Source: Tetrahymena elliotti 4EA (lineage: Eukaryota > Ciliophora > Oligohymenophorea > Hymenostomatida > Tetrahymenidae). Taken from it: a stretch of 64,000 nt of DNA. The stretch covers positions 2,728,001 to 2,792,000 of the forward strand of contig JH720293.1 of NCBI GenBank assembly GCA_000231825.2, in the 5' to 3' direction. The first letter of the stretch is position 1; every line of letters starts with the position of its first letter. Position numbers and translations under genes: made by a program. A model generated the notes under the pieces. That model was not told the DNA's origin and ran no database searches. It saw only the letters and a program-made list of their open reading frames with translations. This document shows positions 24,740 to 41,175 of the stretch, in pieces.

Positions 24740-27700
24740 ATGAGATTAATAAATTTGTTAAATGCTTCTATGCTGCTTTATGTCCTCAGTATTTAGCTCC
24801 GCCTTATTAAATCTGAAGGATAATTAAGTTTGAGCTATTGTTAAAGTTTAGGAATTTAGAATTGTTTAACTTGCAGTCCTTAAACTTAATCAGGATAGAG
24901 TACATGTTCGTTATGTACTGATAATTATGCATTAAATCTCAGTCAAACATAGTGTATTATAAATTTGGATCAATGTGCCCAAGTAGACTTAGATAATAAT
25001 TGCATTTTGTGTAAATGTTAATATGTCTTATTCGAATATACTAATCCAAACTAGACTGATTAAATAGTAATGAGAAAATGTGTTTCTGTATCTACTTCAG
25101 GAGTTTCTCATGGATGTGCAGTTTACCGCATTTAGAACTAATAAATGAACTGTATCTAAGCTAACTCAAATTATGTTCTAAAAAAAAATGTATAGCCATA
25201 CTCTGTTGTCCCTCATAATGGGAGCTTTTGTGCTGAAATATCTTCAGATGGGATAACTTGTACAAAATGCTAACCAGGTTACTAAAATATAAAAGGATAA
25301 GATACATGCTTTAAAGGAACAAGCCCTATTTATAATAGCTAAATGGCATATTACGATACTGTATCATAAACTATAAAACCTTAGAATCCAACATGGTATT
25401 CTGATCCAAATGGTGTTATTCCTCCAATATTGAATTGCTAATTTTACTCGCCTATTACAAAGAATGGTAAAATATTAATTAATTATTTTTAATAGGCATA
25501 AATAGGGTAATTATGAATGCAAATATCTTCAAAAAGTTTTCTTTAGGATGTTTTGTATCTATCTCTAATTACATTCATTTATTTTACTTTAATAAACTTT
25601 TAAAAATTCATTAAACTTTTTTAAAAGGACCTGGTACTTGTGAGAGCTGCATTGAAGGGTACGTTCCATCAAAAGACAAATCTTAATGCCTTTAGTATAG
25701 TGATTCTAGATGTGCTTATGCCTAAGTTGATAATAATAAGAAGGTAACTTGCTCTGTTTGTTAGAGTCCAGAGCTTTATTATGTTGATGCTCAATCAGGT
25801 AACTGTGTAGCTAGATAAAATTTTAAATCTTAAAATTGTTAAATTCTCGATCCTTACATAGATGGTTGTTTGATTTGCCAAAAAGATTACTAGCTTTTAA
25901 ATGGAATCTGCTTCTTACCTAGTGATCCAAATTTATTAACTTAATAAAATTCTGCTTGCCTATTTTATGTGGATTCCACTAATCCAAAACAATGTTAAAT
26001 ATGTCAAGAAGGATACATATTTGCTACAAATTATGATTAATGTGTAAATCAAATAAGCAACTGTTTAGTTGCAACTGATGAATACAATTGTAGCCTTTGC
26101 TTTAATTTTTATCATCTATATCAAGATAGCTAAGGATTTTAAAAATGTGAAATTAACACTTCAGCACCTTAGTGTATTTTTTCGGATGGGAAAGTTGATT
26201 CTTGCTAATAGTGCTCCAACCTTTATTTTTTGTCTACTAAAAGCTTAAATTAATAAATTTGCTAAAGTATTACAGCTATTAATAATTGTTTTAGTAATGA
26301 TGGGAAGAACAATTAATGTAGTTTATGCAATTAAGGATTCAGTGGTTCTCCTTGTGTTAAAAACTCTTCAAGTTCTTGTCAAAATAATCCTTCCAATAAC
26401 TTATGCACCAATCCAAATTTTTAGAATAAATATAATAATTGTTGCTATGCAGCCCCATCAATACCAAACTGTTAATAGTAGCTTGAGGAGGAATGCACTT
26501 AATGCAAAAATGATTTTTATTTAAGCACTGATAAAAAATCTTGTATCCCAGTAAATTTATTTGTAAGTTGCAAGCAATCAACATAATGTAGTATGTGTAA
26601 CCCTGCAGTTTCTCCAAATCAACAATGTTTTTCTTAAAAAGGGTGTACAACGTGTTACTAACCAACTTGTAAAACAATATCAAATAACTTATGCACATAA
26701 TGCTAACCAGGATATTATCTATAAAATTCTATCTGTATGCAAATAAATAATTGCTAAGACTCAGATGGAATGAACAAAATATGTACAAAATGCAAAAATT
26801 TATATTATGTGAAAAATTAAGCATGCACTTAAATAACTAATTTTTAAAATTGTAGCACTTCAGATTAAATAAGTGATACATGCACAAAATGCAATAACCT
26901 TTATTATTTAGATCCTATTACCAAAAAATGTATTAGTATTAGCATTAACAATTGCAGTACTTCAGATGGTTTAAGTTAAAACTGTAATTAATGCCAGGCT
27001 GGATACTTTTTGTCAAACTTGTTATGTAATCAGTCTTAAAGTAACTGCTAAATATATGATAATTCTTAAAATTGTTCTTAATGTGATAATTTTTATTAGT
27101 TAAGTGGAAATACTTGTACAAAAATACAAAATGTCCCATCAAATTGCTCTTAAACTGGGGGAATTTATACTAATTGCCAGCAATGCATAAATTTATATTT
27201 TCTAAATAATAATATTTGCAGGCCAGTTAACTTAAATTAATGTTTCTAATCAGATGGAGAATAATAATCTTGCTAGAAGTGTGGCCAATCGTTTTATGAG
27301 AAGTAAATTATACCATAAAGCAACTAGTAAAGCTAATTTCCTAATCCTTACATAACATGTCTTTAAAAGTCTCAAATAAAAAATTATATTTAAGGGTGTA
27401 AGAGATATATTGATACTTAAACCGTTGAGAGTTGTATCTTATGTGAAGATGCTTATTATATTGGATTGAATTAAAATAACATTTAAATTTGTATACTGAG
27501 GTAGTTTATTTCTAAATAAAATTGTAATGTTTTTAGTAATTCTCTGAGTAGTAGTTCATCAACTAACAATCAAGATGTTTGTGACTAATGTCAAAACGGA
27601 TTTATTCCTCAAGGGAATTCTTGTATTGCTATTGGTGCTAACAATATAGTCAACAATTGTGATTTGTACAAAATAAATACTAGTTAATGTTAATCATGTG

Positions 27701-28716
27701 TTTAAGATAACTCTGGAATACAAAAATTTTATTTAAGTGGAAACTAATGTTAAGATATTTCTGCTTTAAATTGTAAAACTTACTCAAATCAAGCTTGCTA
27801 AGAATGTGCAACTAACTACCAATTAATGACTAATGGATTATGTGTTTAAATTCCTATTATAAATTGCTTGAATTTTGTATAAAGTTTTTAAGTCTAGTGT
27901 ACATTGTGTAGAAATTAGTATTATTTGTCAGCTAATAAGCTATCTTGCTTACCTCATGATGCCAACAACAATCCTAATTGTTCTGAATTCTCATAAAGTG
28001 TTTAGAATTAATGCTTAAAGTGTTAAAATTTATACTATTTGAATTCAAGTGGAATTTGTGTAAGTGTAACTATGTCTAACTGTTTGACAAATACAATCAA
28101 TCAAAATAAATGTGAAACATGTCAAACTAATTACATATTGACAGGGAGTAAATCAAATTGTTTACAAGATTCAGCCAACTCTTTCTGTCTCTAAATCTAG
28201 TCGGAGACTTTAGAGAATCCTATTTGGTAAATACTTCTTTTTATTTTTAAACTAATATTTTATTTATCTAATAGCATAAAATGTTAAAGTGGATTTTCCT
28301 TGCAACCAAGTAAGCTTTAATGTTCCAATAATATAAATATATCTATAAATTGTGTTCAGGTTGACGCTAATTTAACCTGTGTAAAATGTGAAGATGGCTA
28401 CTTTTTAAATAGTCTCTCATAATGCTTGAGTTTTTATTCTGTCTGCTCTTTAGTTGGATGCAGCTAATATTCTTTATTCTCATACTTTGATAGCTATATT
28501 TGTTCAAAGTGTAATCAAGAATAATTATATTTTGATAGAGGAGGAGGAAAATGTCAATATAATCCTAATGCCAATGCCCCTAGAGATAAAGGAGATGGAA
28601 CCTTTTTGGGTGATGGAGAAATTAATAAAATACCGACTTAAGTTAGTGATTAAAAATCTTAATCAGCTATTTACCTTATAAGCTATATTTTAATCGTTGG
28701 TTTAATATTTTTATGA
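24740..28716 (+). CDS. Secreted cysteine-rich repeat protein with GPI-type C-terminus, 1255 aa
   Basis: Exons 24740-25466, 25628-28226 and 28275-28716 join in phase to 1256 codons, TGA at 28714-28716. The start MRLINLLNASMLLYVLSIQL is hydrophobic and fits a signal peptide; an in-frame ATG ten codons later is an alternative. The body repeats C..C.NLYYL.......C..I.NC..SDG....C..C, as in the gene at 9543-14816. The C-terminus (AIYLISYILIVGLIFL, then stop) fits a GPI-anchor signal. The second splice joins TG|C to make the cysteine of NPICIKC, which supports the junction. Probably a surface protein. It and its relative flank the giant repeat gene, suggesting an old local duplication; overall repeat order is not obviously collinear. 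Confidence 0.85.
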
Positions 28717-30599
28717 AATTTTTGTAAATTTAACATAAAAATAAAGATTATTAGTAAGCAAATTATTTATCAAATTATTTTATTTAATTTAAAATCTCAT
28801 TCTTAAATATTATTTAATTTAAAAAATTCACAAAGAATATCATATGGGGTGAAGATATTCATTCAGTGACCTTAAATGACCTATTTTTATTTTCAGTTTT
28901 TTTTACAATAAGTTATTTCAGAAATTTAAATAAAAATTAGAATAATTAAATGATATATAAATAATAAAAATTTTTGAAAAAATAGTTATTTTTGAATTTA
29001 GTTAAATTTTTAAAAAGGTTTAAAATTAAAAACTAATTTTTTTTAGGTTTTAAAAATACATTATGAAATGTATTTAATTTCTTTTTTCTTCAAGAAAATA
29101 TTTTTAAAAATGCAATCAATTTAATTTTACACATTCCCTAAAAATTTTCAATAAAATGAAAATATTTAATTTAAGCATTAATAGATATCAAAATATTGTG
29201 AAATTAAATTAAAAAATACTGTTACTCATAAATTTAATTTACAAATTTTTATCATTTTATTTTGATATTTTGGTAAGAATTTATTTTTAAATTTTTATAA
29301 AAAATGAATTTTATCAATTTATTTTTCTTTCATTCTAACTCAAATTCAATTTTGAAAAAAAATCATTTTTCAAAATAAAAATTTGAAGATGTATTATTTT
29401 AGATCTCAAATTAAAAAGGAAATATTATTTTCAATAAAAAACAAATCTAAATTTAAAGATTTAAAAATTTATTTTTATCAAAGAAATAATTTAAAAATAC
29501 TAATTATTTTATTGATATTTTTTTATGTAAATTTCTTTTTAGTTACAATATTAAATGAAATAATCTAGTATAAATTACATAATATTAATATTCATTTAAT
29601 AATTTTATGAATTGCTAACTGGTATAATAATTTTTATTTTTTTTTGTTTTATGAATCTATTACTTTTATTTAAATCACTTCATGAAAAAAAATTTTATCT
29701 TAATCACTTTTTAGGGAATGAGTATAACTTAGTTCTTAAAATATTTAAATTGAAAGCATGACTGCTCATATTTTATTTTTGAATTTTGACATATTGATTT
29801 TTCAATTGATTTTATTCTTATATTAGAATAGTAAAAACAAAAATTGAAAATAAGTAAGGATATTAAACCTGATAATAATTAGATTTTTAAATAAAACGAA
29901 TTTTGAAAATTATTTGAGGGACATATAATCAAAATCTAAGAGTTACTAATTTACAAATAACGTATATGTTATACTGGATATTAAATGATTATAGTAGAAA
30001 ATTCTTAGATAAGATTATTTTTTTATATAAGGATAGAAATTTATTATAGAGTATAAGATTTAACATTTCTATTTGGTTTTAGCTTATAATTAATAGTGCT
30101 ATCTGTATTTTTTATAATAGTTTTAGGTTTTCATTTAGTTATTATTATATGAGTGACTCTCTTAAATATAAGATTCATGGTAGGTATTTAGGGAGGTGGT
30201 TATTTAATTATATCTATATCATGAAGTAAGGCTGATTCGATTTAAATATTTGAGTATAGTTTACATAAGTAGTTATTTAGTTATCAAGCTTAATAATTCA
30301 AGAGTTAGAAAAGTTTGGAGAAGTAATTTTTAACAAATTGAACAGATCTTTTCTTGAAATATTAAGAGAGATAGAGCTAAAGATTTGGTGAGTATTAATT
30401 AATTAATTAGTTCTTGATTTATCTACAATAAAAGTATATAATTATATAGTTTTTTAATTGTTTATTTATAGCTTAGTAATATTAAAGGAGGCAGGGAGGT
30501 TAATAGATGAGTCATGTAATTTAAGTAAATGAAGTAGAACACTTGAGCACTTTTCATTTTTTAATTATTAATAATTTGTTGTGTGTAATAAGTTTATTT
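28717..30599. other. Gene-poor AT-rich region
   Basis: Contains only short open frames of the size expected by chance when TGA is the sole stop, for example about 105 codons ending near 30232. Composition (Phe/Ile/Tyr/Leu-rich, few Gln/Glu) is unlike neighbouring genes. Nothing functional was recognised. Confidence 0.5.
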
Positions 30600-31033
30600 T
30601 TATATTTTCTCTGCCTTCCTTAACAGCATCGAATCACCTCTTCTTGCAATATCATGAGTTCTTGCCTATGAAAATTCATAGAGATTACTCTGCAGTAGAT
30701 GTGTAGGAAATTTCACTAAATTTTCTTGATTTAAATTGCTATTCTTTAATCATTTGTTCTTCGAAGCTGGCAAGGAAACCAGGAGGAAATGCAATGTCTA
30801 CATCTGGGAGTACTTGATTACTCATCTTTGCTTCCCATACTTTTTTCTATTTCAATATTATGATGGAGATGATATTTAACTTTACTAATGTAATTGGGAT
30901 TGTTAAATTTGGTTTACGGCTAGCTGCTCTCTTTCAGTTTTACTTCCACCATTGTGTTTTAACTTAATGTGTAAATTCATTGAAATATCAGATCCATAGG
31001 ATTTTGAGCAATTTTCGTAAGGGCACTATTATT
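30600..31033 (-). pseudogene. GC-richer island, possible gene remnant
   Basis: This stretch is visibly richer in G and C than its surroundings, which in this genome usually marks coding DNA, but no frame stays open across it. On the minus strand, pieces look protein-like: one with KHNGGSKTEREQLAVNQ (near 30900-30960) and one beginning MSNQVLPDVDIAFPPGFLAS (near 30700-30830). They lie in different frames and end at TGA. A GTAAAG...AATAG segment between them could be an intron but does not give a clean join. A remnant, or a small gene I cannot resolve. Confidence 0.35.
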
Positions 31034-32408
31034 TATATAATAAAATTATTTATTTATTAATTATATTTTATCAACAAAAAATTTAATTAATTTAAAAATA
31101 AATTTAGATCTAAAAATAAACCCTTTAGAAAATGTCTATTTAATGGTAATGATAAAAAGCTAATTAAATTCAATTTTAAAGTATTTAGTTTAAGTTTGGT
31201 TAATTTTACTAAAAAAAGACCGAACAAATTGAAACTGATTGTATTTATTTAAATATTATTATGCTTAAGTTAATAATAACAAATTTTTTCTAATAAAAAT
31301 AGTTCAATTTATAATTTTGACTAATTAATTCATATCAATTCAAAAATTTAAATATTTGCATATGATTTTTTGAAAAACAAAAGGAAACACATTCCTCACT
31401 CACTCACTCATACCCTCACAATAATTTAAATTAATCAGAATCAAAATAATATTTGGTTTATTATTAAAATTCTAAATTAATTAAATCATTTATTTTTTAA
31501 GAAATAGATTGAATTCTAAAAACTTAGAAAGTTCAAATCAATTCATTTACAGTCAAATGTTTGTTTGTTTGCTTAATTTATTTTGTTTTCTTATTAATTT
31601 CAAAATTAGCTCCTTTTAAATGAAATTTTGGAGAAAGTATTCAAATAAATACAATAGACTAATGCTTTATATTTAGACTGAATATTTTTACTCATTTAAT
31701 TATTTTGCTAATGAAATTTTATATATCTTAGTGTTTTATGAAATAGATTTTTTATGATAAAATAAATAATTAATATTTTACTCTGTATTCTTTGTTTATT
31801 TCTTATGCGCATCTTCTGTTTTTCTTCTTTTGCTCTTTAGGTGATTCTTATCTTGACTTGAGCTTATCATTCACAAGTTTCTATATAAATTGAAAGATGA
31901 GTTTATAAAAATCAAAATTGAACAATTAAGTTTAAAAGGTTTAAATAATTAATGGATAATATGTTATAATATTTAATCAAATGACTCCACTCCGCGAAAC
32001 TCTGCCAAAAAATCAAAAAAATAATTTATTAAGATAATTAAAAGAAAGTAAAAAATTAATTAACAAATGGGTGTATTTAGTTTAATATTTCTTAAAATTC
32101 GGCAAAGTTTTTTTGATTTTTCACATTAAAAGGTTATCAACCCTTCACAATTTTAGGATTAGAGGGGCTTGGTAATATTCAAAGAGTATAATAGTATTTG
32201 TGTTGCTTTTTTTGTTGGCAGTAAAAGTAATTTTTAGTGGATTATTTCTAGATTTATTTAATGGATTGTAGGAGACAGTACTTTTTGATAAAAAAATGAT
32301 GCGAAAAAAAATACCTCTAACTCGTCGACTTTGCTTTTAAGCTCTTCCTTATCTTGAATGAATTCATCAATAGTTTATATGAGAAAATCATGTTAATTTG
32401 ATATTTCT
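31034..32408. other. AT-rich intergenic region
   Basis: Contains a short CTCA-type simple repeat near 31395-31415. A TGA-free minus-strand frame runs from about 32370 down to 31873, but only its first part (32280-32390) looks coding. It may hold a further 3' exon of the gene at 32409-33006. Confidence 0.4.
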
Positions 32409-33006
32409 TCAAGTATTTTTTTCTGATTTCTCTTTTACTCTTCTGCTGCTTTCTCTATCAAAATTTAGTAAAATAATGAGTTAAGAATAATATTTGAGAT
32501 TGATTAGAATATATCTGATGAAAATTTTCAAAGAAATTTCTTTGTTATTCAAATATTTTTTTATCTTTGGGATAATCAAATCATCCTGCCTTTTCTCAAT
32601 TATTCTCTTCAAGCGAATCAAAGTGAGTTTTAAAATAATATTGCTGCTATCCACTGAATTCGGTATGAGGCAGATGTTTTTATGATTATTTATAATTTGA
32701 AATAATGATGAAGTCTTATTTACCAAGATTATAAATTAGGTTGTCAATAGGCAACTCTTGAGTTATACTTGGTTTGTAAGGATTGGAATCTACAATATAA
32801 TTAGTTGAAGAGTTGGAAACTTGTGAAGAAGTAGAGGAGTACAAAGCATCATTATTTAGAGCATCTATCTTGATGTTTGGCTTAAGTATACTAGGAACTT
32901 GTATTTAATTGTTATTAATCTTCTACTTTAACAATTAACTTTACTTGGCGATCATAAGAGCATCACCAAGATTCTTAAGGTTGAGAAGGAAACTTAGAGA
33001 ATCCAT
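32409..33006 (-). CDS. Small unrecognised protein, about 175 aa, 3' structure uncertain
   Basis: ATG at 33006-33004 opens MDSLSFLLNLKNLGDALMIA. Exon 1 is 33006-32724 and exon 2 is 32653-32409, joined in phase to 176 codons including TGA. The first part is helical then Ser/Asn/Thr-rich (SSTSSQVSNSSTNY); the second is Ile/Leu/Lys-rich. Alternative: a donor after SSRR (about 32433) spliced to the frame with EELKSKVDELE near 32330 would add a coiled coil. The adjacent frame EKAAEEQKRNQKKILEEISN (about 32385-32450) is also strikingly coding-like, so either the model or the gene is imperfect. No family recognised. Confidence 0.45.
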
Positions 33007-35204
33007 TTCAGAAAATACTTTTGAAATCAATTGTAAACTCTATAAAATAGATATAATTTATTGAGTTGTATATCTATGTGGATTAGAGGAGATCTTTAAC
33101 GTGCCTCTTTTTTTAGTTTTTGTATGTGTGTGTTATTTGTTTTTGTTTTTTTTGTTAATTTGATTATTTGTTTAGTTTTTGATTATTTGATTTTTAGTAA
33201 TTAAATTTTTGTTTGATTTTTGACTGATATTTCATAAAAAAGAATTTTGGTTATGGAGCTAATCATTGCAAAATTCTGTAGCTGCTAATCAATATAAATT
33301 CAATCATTATAATATTTTTTTTACTACTAAAATGTCAAAATCATGTTTGATTGTTTAATATTAACACATACATATAAATAAACAAACAAGCAAAAAAAAA
33401 AAAGAAACAAAAGCATCTTTTAAAACACATAAAAATAGAAGAATCCTAACACTATAAGTAAATAAACAAATAAATAGGTGGGGAAGAAAAGAGGATGAAA
33501 TCAAATTATACTAAATTCCTTTACATTCAAAAATCATAGTTTTATACAAATATTCTGATTTTCTTTTCTTTCAAATAATCAAAGCTTGGTATGACAATTC
33601 ATACTTTATAATTATCACAAATAACACTCTAATTTTTATAAACTGTGCTTGCAATTAAAATATACAAACAAAAACATTTCTTTTTATACAGAAAAAATTC
33701 CATTTCAAAAGAGTCTTATTCTATCTATATTAAAAAAGACTTCCTAAAAACTAATGTATATATGCTCGATTGAGGTTTCAACTAATTGTCTATATGTATA
33801 TGCTTTCGAATCAAATGAGTTAAATTACTGATTTATGTTTTTATTAAATAAATTACATATTATTTGCTACTGCTATTAACAGTTTAGTTTATGAGAAAAT
33901 TAATTAATTCAGTCATTCATTCATTGAATAGAAATCAATAATTCAATCTTAAATTCTTTTTGTAGATCTAAACCATAACTTTCTAACTCCAAGCCTTCTC
34001 ATAATCCTCCTGAAATTTGTCTTTATTACCTTATTTCCTGTTTCTTATTTATTTTACTTTAAAATTTAAAATATAATATATTTTCATTTGTTTATTTCTT
34101 TTCGATTGAAAAATATTTTCCATTTTTGGTCTTTAGATTTTTTATCTAAAAAAATAGATTTTTTCATTTTTAAAAATAGATCAATTATCTGCTAAAAAAT
34201 ATTTTTATGGTTAATTTTATTAATTATAATAAAAAAACATATCTTAAATATTCTTGGATTGATGAAATATATTATTGATTCATAAAAAAGCTATTCATCA
34301 AATTTATGGTAACAAGTCAATAACTAACTCATCGTTTAAATTTTCCAATTAGAATAGATAAAATTTAATTTAATAGGGCAGATATAAATAGAATATTTCA
34401 ATTTTTCATTTGTGTTTTTTTAAATTGATTATATTCAAAATATTATTGGATAAATTATTCATATAAGACTTAAAAGAGTTAGGATAAATATTTTGCTAGA
34501 TGTTTGTTTGCTCAGTTTAAAGGTAGTAATAGAAGATTTAATAATTAATTAGTATTTTATAAAAGAGAAAATAAAGCTGTTATACTTTTTTTGAAAATAG
34601 ACAAACGACTGGCGTTAATCAAAAGTTTACAAATAGCGTAACTTATTTTTCTTTTTAGGTGCTAAGTTAATAAATTTATTTTCTATTTTAAATAGTTTTT
34701 TCCATTTCTTTTTTTAATGAAATATGAGGATTTATTTATAATAACAAACAATTAATTTAATTTATTATTAATTTTCCTCTTTTTTAAAGCAATTATGACA
34801 AAATTTTTATCTATTCATAAAGAATCTATGACGCATTAATTTATGACATTTAAAAACCTCTTGAATTTAGAGTTTATAATAAAATTTCAAATAGCTAAAG
34901 TTCTTTTTGCTATAAAATCAAATAATATCCAGTTAAAAGTAAAATTGCTCATCTCTTTTTTCCTTCAAAGTAGATCATAAGCTTAAAAATTATTATATAG
35001 AACAGATCAATACAATCTAATAAAATACTATTAATACTTAAATTCAAAGAGTAAAGAACAATAAGAATTTCGTTTTTTTATCCATTTTTTAAGAAATTAA
35101 TTTTTGTTAAAATATTTTGATAAAATTTGAAAAAATGTTTTTTTATAAATTTTTAAATTATTTAAATAGGAGGTAGGTAGTAGCAATATATTTGTTTAAT
35201 ATAG
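33007..35204. other. Long AT-rich intergenic region
   Basis: About 2.2 kb between two genes on the minus strand. It has T-rich and A-rich runs (for example near 33130-33230 and 33390) and no convincing coding frame, RNA gene or dispersed repeat. Confidence 0.5.
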
Positions 35205-36215
35205 TCAATATTGCTTAAGATGAATATGCTAAATACTATCTTTTACTTCAAATACTTGCTTTTAATGCCTTAATAACATTTTATTCTTTTTAACAAGTTC
35301 TAAGTAGTCTTCTTTTAGCTCATCATGCCTTTAAACAAGTTTAGCTGTAGACTAATTAATTTTATCCATTTCTCTATTATTGATTTTATATTATTTCTGA
35401 ATGGCTTTAACATCTTTTTTAAGAATAATGTATTCTTTTTTTGTTTCCTTCAGTTTGATACTAAATTGAGTTTACATTTTAAGTTGATTTTTTAGTTAAT
35501 TGTCTTCTTCCTCCTCTTCTTCATCTTCATCATCATCCTCTTCTGAACTAGATTCTTCTTCTCCTTACTTTTGCTCACCATTTTCTTAATTGTCATTTAA
35601 TTTAGCTTTATCATTGATATCAGTAAACATGTAATTCCATTACCAATATTAAAAATATTTTGCCTTATCATATTATCTTTCTAAAACTTCTTAATCATCT
35701 TCATCATCAGATTCTTCATCATTATCAGCTTTCTTATTAAAACCTTCTTTAACATCCATTCTTTCAAATTTGTAAATGTATTCATCAAGACACATCTCAA
35801 CTTCATCTAATGGGAAGAATTTCATTGAATATTACCTTCTTTTATACTCTCCTTTGATTGGTTTATGGTAAATTGTGTTCATTACACGATCAAAGTAATT
35901 TTTAATAGTAATTTGTATTGTGATAAAAAGCAGTTTAAGCTTTTCAATAATTCCTAATTTAACTTCTGTTATAGGCTAATCATTTGATGGCACAGGTTTA
36001 GTTACTTGCTCAGAGATCTGGTTAATTGCTGTTTTTTATCTCTTTGAAGTTTTTTTTCTAGTATGACTTTTCCTAATATTCTATTTATCAATTGATTTGG
36101 TATGTTTTTTTTCTAAATTCTGTTGATTTTAATCCTAACTTTATTCAATTTTATTGCTATTTAAGTTGATGCTTTTGCTTTCGTTTTCAATCACTTTATC
36201 AGAATTCTCTAGCAT
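35205..36215 (-). CDS. Unrecognised acidic/coiled-coil protein, 336 aa
   Basis: A single exon runs from ATG at 36215-36213 to TGA at 35207-35205, beginning MLENSDKVIENESKS. Residues 1-80 are basic and polar. Residues about 85-165 look globular (EKLKLLFITIQITIKNYFD, PIKGEYKRRQYSMKFFPLDE). Two strongly acidic stretches follow: DDEESDDEDD near 175 and an SSSEEDDDEDEEEEEED block near 225. The C-terminal 100 residues form a Lys/Glu/Gln coiled coil. No enzyme motif or membrane segment is visible. It lies tail-to-head with the SRPK gene on the same strand. I do not recognise the family. Confidence 0.75.
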
Positions 36216-36958
36216 ATTTATTCACTTTACAAATCATTTACAAACTTTTTTATTTTGTCTCTTTTGAAAACTATGTTTTAAAGATTATTTATTATATGAA
36301 TATTAATATGAATGGTTTTTTTTTTTGGATATTATTATTAATTTTTAAAAACCAGCTTTTTTAAATTAAAAATTAAGCAAATATTTTAATTTGAAGAGAA
36401 ATCATATAATATTGTTATTTTATTTATATTTTATCATGAAAAATCAATTCAATTTTTGCTGATTATAAAGATTTTTTTAAATGAGTATCAAACAGCTAAT
36501 TTTTTAAAAAGTTATTTTTTTTATTGAAAAGGAGAGAAATTGACTAGAAAGCTTAAAGATTTTTTTAAAAAATTTTAAAGCACTTAAGCTTTTCAAACAA
36601 ATAAGTTAGTGAGTAAGGAACAAAAAGATACTGTTATTAAATACACCTCTAATTAAAATTATAAGATAAATTTTTTATTTATTTATAAAATAGAATTCGT
36701 TTTTTGTTGTTGTTGTATAAATAGAATATATATGGTAATTTTTAAAACCTTCTAACCGCTGCTAATTTTTTATATGATTGATAAATCAGATCTACTTAGA
36801 ATAAAGCTTCTTTAGTATTTACAATTTTATTTTTGTTTGCTTTAGCTTTTAGCTTTTATCTGTATATCTAAAGTATTTTTGTATAATTTCCTTGAAAGCG
36901 GTTTTAAAGGTTTAAAGAATTGTATTTTATAATTTTTTTCTTTTATCCCTAATGTTTG
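36216..36958. other. AT-rich intergenic region
   Basis: 3' flank of the SRPK gene and promoter region of the 35205-36215 gene, both on the minus strand. Contains T-runs; no coding frame was recognised. Confidence 0.5.
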
Positions 36959-39967
<3,009 letters not shown>

Positions 39968-41175
39968 CTAAGGATTAAGCTTTAAGTATAATTTGAATAA
40001 AAATGATCACTTAGTTAGGAAAATAAATTAAATATGTATTTAAAATGTTTGCTTATTTTCATATTTCTTTATATTTTTAAATTACATGTTGATCTTAATG
40101 GTTTTATTGATGAGATTTATCATTAACTAATGCCTCGTCTTCGGCAAACTTTTTAGCTAAATGAGGTTTCATTTATATGTTAAAGTAACAAATCTTGCTT
40201 ATAATTGATTTTGGAGTAAGGTTTTATATAGGCTCAGTCTAAAGTTTATGCTAAAATTGTAATATTAATCTATATTATTTTTTCTCTAACACAATACTTT
40301 CTTTTGTTTCTGCTTTACAAAATTTTATTATAATTAAACAGGATTTTATTTTTTCAAGATATTTTTTTAAATATATTTCTTGAAGAAAACAAAGCCACAC
40401 TAACTCATCAGATATTATTGAATTTAAATTAAAACAGTTTGATTGATTTTTAGAGTTTTAGGAGATTGTTTATTTATTTAATAATTCATTCATTTATGTC
40501 TCTCTTTCTTCATAAAGTGCTGTTTTATTTATTAAATCAAATATTTTTAAAACTAACAATGCTGTTAATGACATTAAAAATATTTTAAAATAAACATATA
40601 ATTTAACTCTTTAAAAATATAAATAATTCAATTTATCTGTAATTAGACTTTTTACACATATTTAAAGGAACTTTTTTTATTATTTTTTTGAATTTTATAT
40701 TAAAACTTTTTTAAAAAATGAAAAAAAAAATAAAGAAATTTATTTTTTTAATGAAAAGATTTTTGAGAAAATAGGTTTCAAAAGATTTTTTTTGTGTAAA
40801 ATATTAAATCTAAAAAATGAATTAAAATAAAATTTTATTTAAAATATGTCTATTTAAAATGAAAATTGGTAAAAAATGTTTAAAAAGTAATGACCAAAAT
40901 ATAAATGTTTTTGCAACCAAATTATTTATGCTTAGAATTAAATTGATAACAAAGACTTATTATCCTTCTCCTAAGCAAATTAAAGTTACTTACTGGATTT
41001 AAAGCATAAATATATTAATATCTTTAGTCAATTTCTCCATTCAATTGTTACATTGAAAACTTAAGAAATTTGTTAATTTAAAATATTTGGTTTTAATTTG
41101 TTAGCAAATTAATATATTAAAATTCTTAATAAATTAATTAATCGTTAAGAATACATTTTTAACTAATAAACAAAT
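39968..41175. promoter_or_regulatory. Divergent intergenic region (SRPK / 41176 gene promoters)
   Basis: About 1.2 kb of AT-rich DNA between two genes transcribed away from each other. No coding frame or defined element was recognised. Confidence 0.45.

Noticed and set aside
29383..29568. Plus-strand frame starting MKMYYFRSQ
   Set aside because: Short, Ile/Phe/Lys-rich, in strongly AT-rich DNA; random frames of this size are expected and there is no homology cue.
29920..30232. About 105 codons open in plus frame
   Set aside because: With TGA as sole stop in AT-rich DNA such lengths arise by chance, and the composition is unlike the neighbouring genes.
31871..32370. Long TGA-free minus-strand frame downstream of the small 32.4-33.0 kb gene
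   Set aside because: Only its beginning resembles protein; the rest has intergenic composition and no splice support.
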